Of a stretch of DNA of 64,000 nucleotides, positions 23,200-31,748 are shown one piece after another (position 1 is the first letter of the stretch; each line of letters begins with the position of its first letter). Made by a program: the position numbers and the translations under genes. The notes below the pieces were generated by a model. It worked only from the letters and a program-made list of their open reading frames with translations. It did no database searches and had not been told where the DNA came from. The stretch comes from Clostridia bacterium (GTDB taxonomy: Bacteria; Bacillota; Clostridia; Oscillospirales; Acutalibacteraceae): contig JAFYNR010000003.1 of assembly GCA_017548045.1 (NCBI GenBank), positions 25,838-89,837 of the forward strand. Direction: 5' to 3'.

Positions 23200-24882
23200 A
23201 TGGCTATTTATGAAAAATTTATAGGCAGATCAAGAGATTCATTTGTTTCTCTTAAAGACTGTCAGGAAAACTTTAAGATTACATATGAGCAGAACTTTAA
23301 TTTTGCTTATGATGTAATAGATGTGCTCGGTACAGAAAAGCCCGATAAGCTTGCTCTCCTCTATGTTTCAAACGAACAGGAAGAAAAGCGATTCACATTC
23401 GGCGATATGAAGCGTCTTTCAGATAAGGCAGCTAACTATTTTGTGTCGCAGGGTGTAAAGAAGGGCGACCCCGTACTTCTCATCCTCAAAAGAAGCTATC
23501 TTTTCTGGGTTATCACTCTTGCGCTGAACAAAATCGGTGCAATTATGGTACCCGCTTCAAATATGCTCAAGGGCAAAGATTACGTTTACCGCTGTAACAA
23601 GGCTAAGATAAAATATGCTGTTATTACGGGTGACGATAACTGCACAGAGTATTTCGACGACAGAAAAGACGAATACGAAACCATCGAAAAGAAGTTTGTT
23701 ACAAAGCACAAGTCTGTTGAGGGCTGGATTGACTTTGAAGAAGGCTTTGAAAGCGCAAGCGAGAATTGGACAAGACCTACGGGCGATGCCGACACAACGG
23801 TTGATGACACAATGATTATCAACTTCTCATCGGGCACAACCGGTTACCCTAAAATCATTGCACACGATTTCAAGTATCCCCTCGGTCATATTATGACGGG
23901 TGTTTTCTGGCACAGAGTTGTTGACGGCGGAATGCATTTCACCGTTTCGGATTCTGGCTGGGCAAAATCACTCTGGGGTAAATACTACGGTCAGTGGATG
24001 GGCGAAACTGCAAACTTCGTTTATGATTTTGACAAGTTTGACGGTGCGGATATTCTTTCAAAGCTTGAAAAGTACCGCATCACCACCTTCTGCGTTCCTC
24101 CCACGATGTACCGCCTTATGCTTCAGAATGATGTAAGCAAATATGACCTTTCATCAATCACGCACTGCTGTACCGCAGGTGAAGCACTCAATGCGGATAT
24201 CTTCAACAAATGGAAGGAAGCAACGGGTCTTGAAATTCACGAAGGCTTCGGTATGAGCGAAACTCCCGTAAGCATCTGCACGCTTTATCCCTGGACAAAG
24301 CCCGTACCCGGCGCAATCGGTTTCCCCGCACCCGGCCTTAAGGTTCATATAATTGACGAAGAAGGCAACCACTGCCAGAGAGGTACAATCGGCGAAATCT
24401 GCATCAAGGCAGAATCACCTGAGGCACATCCCTGCGGTGTTGTTGCAAGCTATAATTTCAGCGATGAAGATACCGCAGAGGCATACAGAGGCGGCTTCTT
24501 CCACACAGGCGACCTTGCATACAGAGATGAGCAGGGAAGATTTGTTTACTTCGGCAGAAACGACGATGTTATCAAATCATCAGGCTACAGAATCGGACCC
24601 TTTGAAATTGAAAGTGTTATGCTTGAGCATCCTTCTGTTCTTGAAGTTGCGGTTACGGGTGTCCCCGACCCCGTAAGAGGCTTCGTTGTTAAGGCAACGG
24701 TTGTTCTTCGACCCGGATTTGAAGGCTCACCCGAGCTTATCAAGGAGCTTCAGACATATGTCAAGACTAACACTGCGCCTTACAAATACCCCAGAATTAT
24801 TGAGTTTGTGGACGAGCTTCCCAAAACCTTCAGCGGTAAAGTAAGACGAGTTGAAATCCGTCAGAACGATTCAAATAAATAA
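23200..24882 (+). CDS. AMP-dependent acyl-CoA synthetase (medium/short-chain type)
   Basis: A 560-residue ANL-superfamily ligase similar to ACSM-type and acetyl-CoA-synthetase-like enzymes. The P-loop is INFSSGTTGYPKIIAH near residue 207; other motifs are HEGFGMSETPVSI, the hinge FGRNDDVIKSSGYRIGPFEIE and the catalytic Lys in KTFSGKVRRVE near the C-terminus. It would convert a short, medium or branched carboxylic acid to its CoA thioester with ATP to AMP. Last gene of the operon, 29 nt after the regulator, with a strong terminator just after the stop. With the fused ligase upstream, the operon encodes two acid-activating enzymes, perhaps of different specificity. Confidence 0.9.
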   Translation: MAIYEKFIGRSRDSFVSLKDCQENFKITYEQNFNFAYDVIDVLGTEKPDKLALLYVSNEQEEKRFTFGDMKRLSDKAANYFVSQGVKKGDPVLLILKRSYLFWVITLALNKIGAIMVPASNMLKGKDYVYRCNKAKIKYAVITGDDNCTEYFDDRKDEYETIEKKFVTKHKSVEGWIDFEEGFESASENWTRPTGDADTTVDDTMIINFSSGTTGYPKIIAHDFKYPLGHIMTGVFWHRVVDGGMHFTVSDSGWAKSLWGKYYGQWMGETANFVYDFDKFDGADILSKLEKYRITTFCVPPTMYRLMLQNDVSKYDLSSITHCCTAGEALNADIFNKWKEATGLEIHEGFGMSETPVSICTLYPWTKPVPGAIGFPAPGLKVHIIDEEGNHCQRGTIGEICIKAESPEAHPCGVVASYNFSDEDTAEAYRGGFFHTGDLAYRDEQGRFVYFGRNDDVIKSSGYRIGPFEIESVMLEHPSVLEVAVTGVPDPVRGFVVKATVVLRPGFEGSPELIKELQTYVKTNTAPYKYPRIIEFVDELPKTFSGKVRRVEIRQNDSNK

Positions 24883-24918
24883 AAACAGAGGCTATTCAGT
24901 ACGAATAGCCTCTGTTTT
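24882..24918. terminator. Bidirectional terminator between the branched-chain operon and glnN
   Basis: A 15-bp perfect stem AAAACAGAGGCTATT/AATAGCCTCTGTTTT with a 7-nt loop and T-rich flanks on both strands. Confidence 0.85.
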
Positions 24919-24922
24919 ATTG

Positions 24923-27010
24923 TTATCTTATTCCAAAAAGCAAGTCTGCGTATGAGGGGTAGGGCCAATACTCGGATGACATTGCCCTTTCCGCTTCGTC
25001 AACAGCTTTTCTTATTTCATTCATAAGAGGAATGATTGAATCCCTGAACATATTTGCTTCCTCAACGGTATTTGCCGCTGATTTAACCGAAGCGAGAATC
25101 CTTTCAAGCTCATTTGTTTTATTGTAGATAAAAGCTGAAAGTTCCGAAAGCTCTTTGATAATATCTTCCTCATATGAACAGTCTGCCGCAAAGAGCTTCT
25201 TTCTTTCACCTGTTTTACAAAGCTTTCCTACATACTTGCTGATTGCAGGAAGGATATCCTTATTAACCATATCAAGAACGGTGAGCGCTTCAATGTTGAG
25301 AGTTTTGCAGTAGCCCTCAAAATATATTTCGTGGCGTGCTTCAAGCTCTTCTCTTGTGAACACCTTATGCTCCTCAAAGAGCTTTACGTTCTTTTCGGAA
25401 ATCATATAGGGAAGGCAGTCGGGAGTTGTGGGCAGATTATAAAGCCCTCTTCTTTCAGCTTCTTTAATCCACTCGTCATCATAACCGTTGCCGTTGAATA
25501 TAATGCGCTTATGATCTTTGATGGTCTTTTTGATAAGCTCGTGAAGTGCATCTTCAAAGCTATTTACATTTTCAAGTCTGTCTGCATAGGATTTCAGAGA
25601 TTCAGCAACGGCAGTGTTAAGAACGATATTTGCACTTGCTATCGACTTTGCCGAGCCAAGCATTCTGAATTCAAACTTATTACCGGTAAATGCAAAAGGT
25701 GAAGTTCTGTTTCTGTCGGTTGCATCCTTTGCAAATCTGGGAAGAACGTGAACACCGACTCTGAGCTGAACCTTCTCCTTTGCATCGTATGCACTGTCGT
25801 TTACGATTGATTCAAGGATTTCGTCAAGCTCATCACCGAGGAACATTGAAATAACCGCAGGAGGTGCTTCGCCTGCACCCAGACGGTGATCATTGCCTGC
25901 ACTGGCAACAGAAACACGGAGCAGATCCTGATAATCGTCAACAGCCTTGATAACAGCACAAAGGAAAAGCAGAAACTGTGCGTTATCATAAGGTGTTTCA
26001 CCGGGTTCAAGAAGATTTGCGCCCTTATTTGTGGTAATTGACCAGTTGTTATGTTTGCCGCTGCCGTTAACACCTTCAAAAGGCTTTTCATGAAGCAGGC
26101 AGATCATATTATGTCTTTTTGCAACCTTCTGCATAATCTCCATAGTAAGCTGATTATGATCGGTTGCAATATTTGTTGTTGTGAATATTGGTGCAAGCTC
26201 GTGCTGAGCAGGTGCCGCCTCGTTATGCTCTGTTTTTGCAAGAATTCCGAGCTTCCAGAGTTCTTCATCAAGATCCTTCATATAGGCGGCAACACGTGAT
26301 TTGATTGAACCGAAATAGTGGTCATCAAGCTCCTGTGTTTTGGGAGGCTTTGCACCGAAAAGAGTTCTTCCCGTAAATATAAGGTCTTTTCTCTTTGCAT
26401 ACATATCGGCATCAACAAGAAAATATTCCTGCTCTGCGCCGACGGTTGTTTTGACGCTTGTGATATCGTTCTGACCGAAAAGACTGAGAATTCTTTTTGC
26501 CTGCTTGCTGATTGCCTCCATTGAACGGAGCAAGGGAGTTTTCATATCGAGCGCTTCGCCGCCGTATGAGCAAAAAACAGTAGGAATACAAAGCACGTCT
26601 TCTTTGATAAACGCATATGAGGTGGGGTCCCATGCGGTATATCCCCTTGCCTCAAAGGTCGAACGGATACCGCCCGAAGGGAAGCTTGAAGCATCGGATT
26701 CGCCCTTTACAAGCTCCTTACCCGAAAACTCCATAATAACAGCACCCTCGCCGCTGGGCGAAATAAAGCTGTCGTGCTTTTCGGCAGTGATACCCGTCAT
26801 AGGCTGGAACCAATGAGTATAATGGGTTGCACCGTTTTCAACAGCCCAATCCTTCATAGCATTTGCAACAACGTTTGCAAGCGCAATGTCAAGGCGCTTT
26901 CCGTCCTGAATAGTCTTTTTCATTGCCTTGTAAGTTTCTTTGGGCAATCTTGACTTCATAGCCTTATCGTCAAAGACCATACAGCCGAAATATTCGGGAA
27001 CACTTCTCAT
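24923..27010 (-). CDS. glnN: Glutamine synthetase type III
   Basis: A 695-residue GSIII, the large class typical of Bacteroides, ruminococci and cyanobacteria. It makes glutamine from glutamate, ammonia and ATP in the cytoplasm. Signatures are [30 protein letters not shown] (metal-binding Glu), [16 protein letters not shown], and [16 protein letters not shown] (ATP-binding and catalytic). The start is ATG 27010 (MRSVPEYFG), because AGGAG lies 8 nt upstream; two earlier in-frame candidates (GTG 27019, ATG 27016) are too close to that site. It has a TTGACT/TATACT promoter and ends at a shared terminator. No regulator or leader structure was found between promoter and start. Confidence 0.95.
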   Translation of the reverse strand: MRSVPEYFGCMVFDDKAMKSRLPKETYKAMKKTIQDGKRLDIALANVVANAMKDWAVENGATHYTHWFQPMTGITAEKHDSFISPSGEGAVIMEFSGKELVKGESDASSFPSGGIRSTFEARGYTAWDPTSYAFIKEDVLCIPTVFCSYGGEALDMKTPLLRSMEAISKQAKRILSLFGQNDITSVKTTVGAEQEYFLVDADMYAKRKDLIFTGRTLFGAKPPKTQELDDHYFGSIKSRVAAYMKDLDEELWKLGILAKTEHNEAAPAQHELAPIFTTTNIATDHNQLTMEIMQKVAKRHNMICLLHEKPFEGVNGSGKHNNWSITTNKGANLLEPGETPYDNAQFLLFLCAVIKAVDDYQDLLRVSVASAGNDHRLGAGEAPPAVISMFLGDELDEILESIVNDSAYDAKEKVQLRVGVHVLPRFAKDATDRNRTSPFAFTGNKFEFRMLGSAKSIASANIVLNTAVAESLKSYADRLENVNSFEDALHELIKKTIKDHKRIIFNGNGYDDEWIKEAERRGLYNLPTTPDCLPYMISEKNVKLFEEHKVFTREELEARHEIYFEGYCKTLNIEALTVLDMVNKDILPAISKYVGKLCKTGERKKLFAADCSYEEDIIKELSELSAFIYNKTNELERILASVKSAANTVEEANMFRDSIIPLMNEIRKAVDEAERAMSSEYWPYPSYADLLFGIR

Positions 27011-27039
27011 ACTCATCACTCCTAATTTTAAGACAATTC

Positions 27040-27068
27040 AGTATACTATTTTCATTTTTCAAAGTCAA
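27040..27068 (-). promoter_or_regulatory. Promoter of glnN
   Basis: In minus reading, TTGACT (27068-27063), 17-bp spacer, TATACT (27045-27040). Predicted start near 27033. Confidence 0.7.
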
Positions 27069-27099
27069 GGTGAAGATTGTATAATAATAGCGAAAAAAA

Positions 27100-27123
27100 G
27101 CACCCTCCATATATGGAGAGTGC
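27100..27123 (-). terminator. Orphan minus-strand terminator upstream of the glnN promoter
   Basis: A perfect CTCCATATATGGAG core is extended by GCAC/GTGC. In minus reading it carries a G-U pair and is followed by seven T. No gene lies upstream of it on that strand before the symporter start, so it may end a short RNA. Confidence 0.6.
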
Positions 27124-27167
27124 CTTAGTTACAAAATTACAAGACCGGTTATTGCTTATTTTTTCTA

Positions 27168-27196
27168 TTGCGTTTCAACAGAATATGTTATATAAT
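27168..27196 (+). promoter_or_regulatory. Promoter of the GPH symporter gene
   Basis: TTGCGT (27168-27173), 17-bp spacer, TATAAT (27191-27196). The weak -35 would fit activator control by the AraC-type regulator encoded downstream. Confidence 0.5.
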
Positions 27197-27235
27197 ATTT
27201 TAAAGACTTCAAAATAACCGCAGGGAGATGAAAAA

Positions 27236-28642
27236 ATGAACAACGCAAAGAGTTCCGTTCGTCCTTTCGGATGGCGCGACAAATTAGGCTATTCAATGGG
27301 TGATATGGGCTGTAACTTTTCATTTCAGCTTGTATCAACGTTTATGCAACTTTTCTATATGCAGTATATCGGCATATCAGAAGAAGCCTACGCAGTAATT
27401 ATCCTTATCTCAAAAATCTTTGATGCAATCAACGACATCGTTATCGGTAACCTTGTTGATACAAAGAGAATAGGCAAAAAGAGCAAGTATATGCCCTGGA
27501 TACTTCTCGGCGGTGTCACTCTTGTTATCTTTAACGTTATGCTTTTTGCTCCTGTTAAAGATTTTTCCGAATGGGGTAAATATGCATGGTGCCTTATCGC
27601 ATACTGCCTCTGGTCTATTGCCTACACAATGGTAAATGTTCCTTACGGCTCGCTTCATTCGGTTATAACGGATGACCCTCAGGAAAAGGTTTCACTTTCA
27701 ACCTTCCGCAGCATCGGTGCAGCCCTTCCCGCTATCATTGTTATGATTGTTCTTCCCGGCATTGTTTACAGCAATACAACCAACAGCGCAGGCGAAGAAG
27801 TTCAGATTCTTAAGGGTGAAACCCTGCTTCCTGTTGCGCTTGTTCTTTCGGCTGTTGCCCTTGTTGTTCTTTGGGGAACAACAAAGCTTGTCAAAGAGCG
27901 TGTTGACCACACTTCTACGGAAAATGCAGTTGGCTTCAAGGCTATGATTTCATCTGCAAAATCATTCTTCACCAACAGAGCTATGGTCGGCGCAACAATC
28001 GCTTCAGTTGCTTCCGTTGCACTTTTCAACTCAACAATGGCTCTCAACAATATGGTTTTCCAGTATTTCTTCAAAGATACGGGCAAAATCGGCATCGCGA
28101 TGATAGGCAGTTACGCTCCGATGATTATCTTTATGGCGCTTATCGGTAAACTTACAAAGAAATTCGGTAAAAAGAACGTTATCGTAACCGCTATGTTTAT
28201 CGGCGCAGTTTCCGGAATAATCTCTCTTTTTGCACCAATCACACCGGATTCAAAGGGTATGATTATATACGTGCTTTGCCTTATGGGTCTTAACCTTGGT
28301 AATGCTGTTTTCCAGATTTCCGTTTGGGCAATCGTAGCCGACTGTATTGAAGTCAGTTACAGACAGACCGGCAAAAGCGAAGAAGGTACGCTTTATGCAA
28401 TCTATTCATTCTTCAGAAAACTTGCTCAGGGTATAGGTCAGGCGGTTGTTTCGCTCGGTCTTTCAGCCATCGGCTTTATTGAAGGTGCCGACGCCATTCA
28501 GCCCGCAACGTTCGGTGAAGACGTTATGTCGCTTTATTTCGTAGTGCTTGCAATCGGCTCACTCACCGCATTCCTTTCAATGAAATTTATTTATAATATC
28601 GGTCAGAAGGAAGAAAAGGAATTTGCACAGACCGCACAATAA
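27236..28642 (+). CDS. GPH-family sugar:cation symporter
   Basis: A 468-residue 12-helix membrane protein of the glycoside-pentoside-hexuronide:cation symporter family (MFS_2). FGWRDKLGYSMGDMGCNFSF at the N-terminus, FDAINDIVIGNLVDTKRIGKKSKYMPWIL (helix 2-3 loop) and YGSLHSVITDDPQEKVSLSTFRS are classic family segments. It imports a sugar or glycoside with Na or H; the substrate cannot be read. AGGGAG precedes the ATG. A terminator follows, then an AraC regulator on the same strand, so the pair resembles YicJ/XynP-type loci. Confidence 0.92.
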   Translation: MNNAKSSVRPFGWRDKLGYSMGDMGCNFSFQLVSTFMQLFYMQYIGISEEAYAVIILISKIFDAINDIVIGNLVDTKRIGKKSKYMPWILLGGVTLVIFNVMLFAPVKDFSEWGKYAWCLIAYCLWSIAYTMVNVPYGSLHSVITDDPQEKVSLSTFRSIGAALPAIIVMIVLPGIVYSNTTNSAGEEVQILKGETLLPVALVLSAVALVVLWGTTKLVKERVDHTSTENAVGFKAMISSAKSFFTNRAMVGATIASVASVALFNSTMALNNMVFQYFFKDTGKIGIAMIGSYAPMIIFMALIGKLTKKFGKKNVIVTAMFIGAVSGIISLFAPITPDSKGMIIYVLCLMGLNLGNAVFQISVWAIVADCIEVSYRQTGKSEEGTLYAIYSFFRKLAQGIGQAVVSLGLSAIGFIEGADAIQPATFGEDVMSLYFVVLAIGSLTAFLSMKFIYNIGQKEEKEFAQTAQ

Positions 28643-28649
28643 AGAAAGC

Positions 28650-28681
28650 TGCCTCACGATTGGTTTCGTGAGGCATTTTTT
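28650..28681 (+). terminator. Terminator of the symporter gene
   Basis: TGCCTCACGA/TCGTGAGGCA stem, 6-nt loop, six T. Confidence 0.85.
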
Positions 28682-28797
28682 GCAGACACTATTGCAGCTT
28701 TATGTAATTTTTTTATTTTCCTCTTGAAATTTTCCAAAAATTATACAATAATAGAATTAAGCAATCTCACAACTATGATAAAAAGGAGTTTATTGCC

Positions 28798-30018
28798 GTG
28801 TTTTACAGTTCAGAGCTTGCATTTTTCCGCCGTGTACTGGCTAATCAGCACATTGATTCATACCTGATTTCGGAAAACTCTCCCTTGCCCGACAATATAG
28901 ATAAAGGACTCCGCAATTTTTTTGAACTGAACGAAAATTATAATAAAATATTTTCTGAACCGTGGAAAAGAATGAAGCCCAATACCGTATACAGAGCAAC
29001 AGATAAATTCTTTTGCTCCTACGTTTCATTTCTCCTTCCCGATGCACTTAATACCGTTCTGATTGCAGGACCGTATACAGCCTTTGAAATTACAAGAACG
29101 ATGATACTTGAAGCTGCGGAACAAAATTCATTTCCCGCACAAACCGTATCGCAGATAACAAAATATTACGGCAACATTCCTGTCATAAATGACGAAAGCC
29201 ATCTCTATGCGCTTCTCAACAGCCTCGCCGAAGTTATGTGGGGCAGCAGTACAAATTATTCTGTGGAAACAATTACGGATCAATTCGACGAAACCTTCTC
29301 TGCGGATTCTTTGCATGCATTCAAAGCAAAGTCGGATGATGCATTGCTTTCGATTCAACTTCTTGAAGAACGCTACGATGCGGAAAGAAAAATGATGCAG
29401 GCAGTGTCGCAGGGTAAGGCTCACATTGTTGAGCAGATATTCAGCCACGCTTCAATGAATTCACTTGAGAAAAGAACCGATGACCCTATCAGAAACCTGA
29501 AAAACTATCTGATTATAAGTAATACTCTTCTCAGAAAAAGTGCTGAAATGGGTTCTGTTCATCCTTTTTATATCGACAGTGTATCAACGGAATTTGCCCA
29601 GAGAATCGAAACCGTTCGTTCACAGCACGACTCTATCGAGCTTATAAAGGAAATGGTCCGCAAATATTGCAAGCTCGTTAAAAAACATTCATCAAAGGAT
29701 TATTCTCTGCTTGTTCAGAAGGTTATCACTATTATAGACGCTGACCTGACAGCAGATTTAAGCCTGAAAAGATTTTCCTCTCTCCTCAACGTAAATGCAA
29801 GCTATCTTTCATCGCTTTTCAAAAAGGAAACAGGCAAGAATCTGACGGAATACGTTGCAGAAAAACGAATAAAAAATGCCGCCTATCTTCTTACTTCAAC
29901 CAATCTTCAGATTCAGACAATTGCCCAGCACTGCGGAATTTACGACGTTAATTATTTTGCAAAAACCTTCAAGAAGATAACAGGCAAGACCCCTAAGGAA
30001 TACAGAAAAGCATTATAA
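28798..30018 (+). CDS. AraC/XylS-family transcriptional regulator
   Basis: A 406-residue regulator. The C-terminal 100 residues hold two helix-turn-helix units: LSLKRFSSLLNVNASYLSSL, then LQIQTIAQHCGIYDVNYFAK and FKKITGKTPKEYRK, the AraC signature. The N-terminal 300 residues have no recognised fold or membrane segment and presumably bind the inducer. GTG 28798 is the start, with AAGGAG 9 nt upstream. It follows the sugar symporter gene after a terminator, so it is transcribed separately and likely controls that gene. Confidence 0.9.
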   Translation: MFYSSELAFFRRVLANQHIDSYLISENSPLPDNIDKGLRNFFELNENYNKIFSEPWKRMKPNTVYRATDKFFCSYVSFLLPDALNTVLIAGPYTAFEITRTMILEAAEQNSFPAQTVSQITKYYGNIPVINDESHLYALLNSLAEVMWGSSTNYSVETITDQFDETFSADSLHAFKAKSDDALLSIQLLEERYDAERKMMQAVSQGKAHIVEQIFSHASMNSLEKRTDDPIRNLKNYLIISNTLLRKSAEMGSVHPFYIDSVSTEFAQRIETVRSQHDSIELIKEMVRKYCKLVKKHSSKDYSLLVQKVITIIDADLTADLSLKRFSSLLNVNASYLSSLFKKETGKNLTEYVAEKRIKNAAYLLTSTNLQIQTIAQHCGIYDVNYFAKTFKKITGKTPKEYRKAL

Positions 30019-30024
30019 AAAATT

Positions 30025-30052
30025 GCCTCACGGAATTTTTACTCCGTGAGGC
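30025..30052. terminator. Bidirectional terminator between araC-like and GH13 genes
   Basis: GCCTCACGGA/TCCGTGAGGC stem with an 8-nt loop, and T-runs on both sides. Confidence 0.85.
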
Positions 30053-30061
30053 TTTTTATTT

Positions 30062-31747
30062 TTAGTCAAAAAGGTATACTCTCGTTTCGTAGGGCTTCGT
30101 TTCAAAGGTGTTGAGGGTTTTATCCTGCTCAACATCATAGTTTGAAAGCATCAGCTTGCCCTTTGCCAAATCAAAACCTGCAGGTGCGGTAAAATGAACA
30201 GGCTTATCCGTAAACGAGTTTATAACAAGCATACGCTTACCCTCGTAGTTACGCTCATATACGAAAAGATTGCGGCTGTTCTTATAATGAAGCTTGAAAT
30301 CACCGTAAATGCATATTTCATTTTCCTTACGGAATTTAAGAAGCCTACGGTAATAGTTGAGAATTGAATTTTCATCCTTTTCTGCCGCTTCAACATTTAT
30401 TTCGGTATAGTTGGGATTAACCTTAAACCAGGCTTCATCCGCAGTTGTAAAGCCCGCATTTTTCTCTGCACTCCACTGAACGGGAGTTCTTGCATTATCA
30501 CGGGATGCACGGTTTGAAACCTTAAGGAACATTTTATCCGTAAAACCGAGTTTTTTGAAAAGCTGATACGTGCTCTTTACCTGGGTATCGGTGTAATCAT
30601 CAACACTGTTCATCTTAATGTTTACCATACCGATTTCCTGACCTTGATAGATAAAGGGTGTACCGCTCTGGCAGATATACATTGTTGCAAGCATTTTACC
30701 GCTTTCTGCTCTGTAATTCACATCGCCGTAACGGCTGATAATTCTGGGCTGGTCGTGATTTTCAATATAGTTGGCATTCCAGGCAATGCCGTAAAGCTTA
30801 TTCTGCCATCTGTTATATGCATTCTTAAGTTTTTTAAGGCTGAAGGGCATAGGAACCCAGCTTACCATAAATGAATCTGCTTCCATATGCTGGAAGTTGA
30901 ACATCATATTGAGGGTCTGATTTGCACCTTCTTTGATAAAACGGAGCGCAAGCTTCGGAGTCATCATAGGCGCTTCGCCTACGGTCATACAGTCATATTC
31001 ATCCGTAACTGCTCTGAATTCTTTCAGATATTCGTCAAGATGGGGACCGCATTTGTAATGCTCCATACCGCAGGCAACGGGAATAGGGAAGCCGTTGGGA
31101 AGCCCCTCCTTCTTTGAAATGAAAGTAATAACATCCTCACGGAAGCCGTCAACACCCATATCAAGCCAGAAACGGATAATATCCTTGATTTCTTCGCGAA
31201 CCTTGGGGTTATCCATATTAAGGTCAGGCTGTTCCTTTGCAAAAAGGGTGAGATACCATTCGTCAAGGTTTTCATTATAGTGCCAACCGGGACCTGCAAA
31301 GGTTGAAAGCCAGTTGTTGGGAGGCATTTTGCCGCCGCTTTTTTTGCCCTTACGCCAGAAATAATAGTCATGATAAGGATTATCGTGACCCTTCTGACTT
31401 TCCTTGAACCATTCGTGTTCATCGGAAGTGTGATTGATTACAAGGTCCATTATAACTCTCAGACCCTTGCTGTGCGCCGCATCAAGAAGCTCTTTGAATT
31501 CTTCAAGAGTGCCGTATTCGGGCGCTATTGACTTATAATCGGCAATATCGTAGCCGTAGTCGTGCTGAGGTGATTTATAGAGAGGTGAAAACCAGATTGC
31601 GTCAACACCGATGCTTTTGATGTAATCAAGCTTTTCCATAACGCCCTTGATATCACCTATACCATCGCCGTTGCCATCCTTAAAGCTTCGGGGCCATATC
31701 TGATAGACCGCCATTTCCTTATACCAATGCTTTTTTATTTCTGCCAT
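30062..31747 (-). CDS. Alpha-glucosidase, GH13 (oligo-1,6-glucosidase-like)
   Basis: A 561-residue intracellular GH13 enzyme, likely subfamily 31, that cleaves terminal alpha-glucosidic bonds in short oligosaccharides. It has AVYQIWPRSFKDGNGDGIGD, SPLYKSPQHDYGYDI, DLVINHTSDEHEWF, the nucleophile region GVDGFREDVI, the acid/base GEA near residue 258, and the third Asp in NYIENHDQPR. ARTPVQWSAEKNAGFTT is also typical. The start is ATG 31747, with AAGGAG 9 nt upstream inside the end of the protease gene. Only one base separates the two genes, so translation is coupled. The pairing with a secreted protease is odd for a cytosolic glucosidase. Confidence 0.92.
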   Translation of the reverse strand: MAEIKKHWYKEMAVYQIWPRSFKDGNGDGIGDIKGVMEKLDYIKSIGVDAIWFSPLYKSPQHDYGYDIADYKSIAPEYGTLEEFKELLDAAHSKGLRVIMDLVINHTSDEHEWFKESQKGHDNPYHDYYFWRKGKKSGGKMPPNNWLSTFAGPGWHYNENLDEWYLTLFAKEQPDLNMDNPKVREEIKDIIRFWLDMGVDGFREDVITFISKKEGLPNGFPIPVACGMEHYKCGPHLDEYLKEFRAVTDEYDCMTVGEAPMMTPKLALRFIKEGANQTLNMMFNFQHMEADSFMVSWVPMPFSLKKLKNAYNRWQNKLYGIAWNANYIENHDQPRIISRYGDVNYRAESGKMLATMYICQSGTPFIYQGQEIGMVNIKMNSVDDYTDTQVKSTYQLFKKLGFTDKMFLKVSNRASRDNARTPVQWSAEKNAGFTTADEAWFKVNPNYTEINVEAAEKDENSILNYYRRLLKFRKENEICIYGDFKLHYKNSRNLFVYERNYEGKRMLVINSFTDKPVHFTAPAGFDLAKGKLMLSNYDVEQDKTLNTFETKPYETRVYLFD

Positions 31748-31748
31748 A

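Noticed and set aside
27100-27123. Attenuator controlling glnN
   Set aside because: The glnN promoter (27040-27068) lies downstream of the hairpin, so the main glnN transcript would not contain it.
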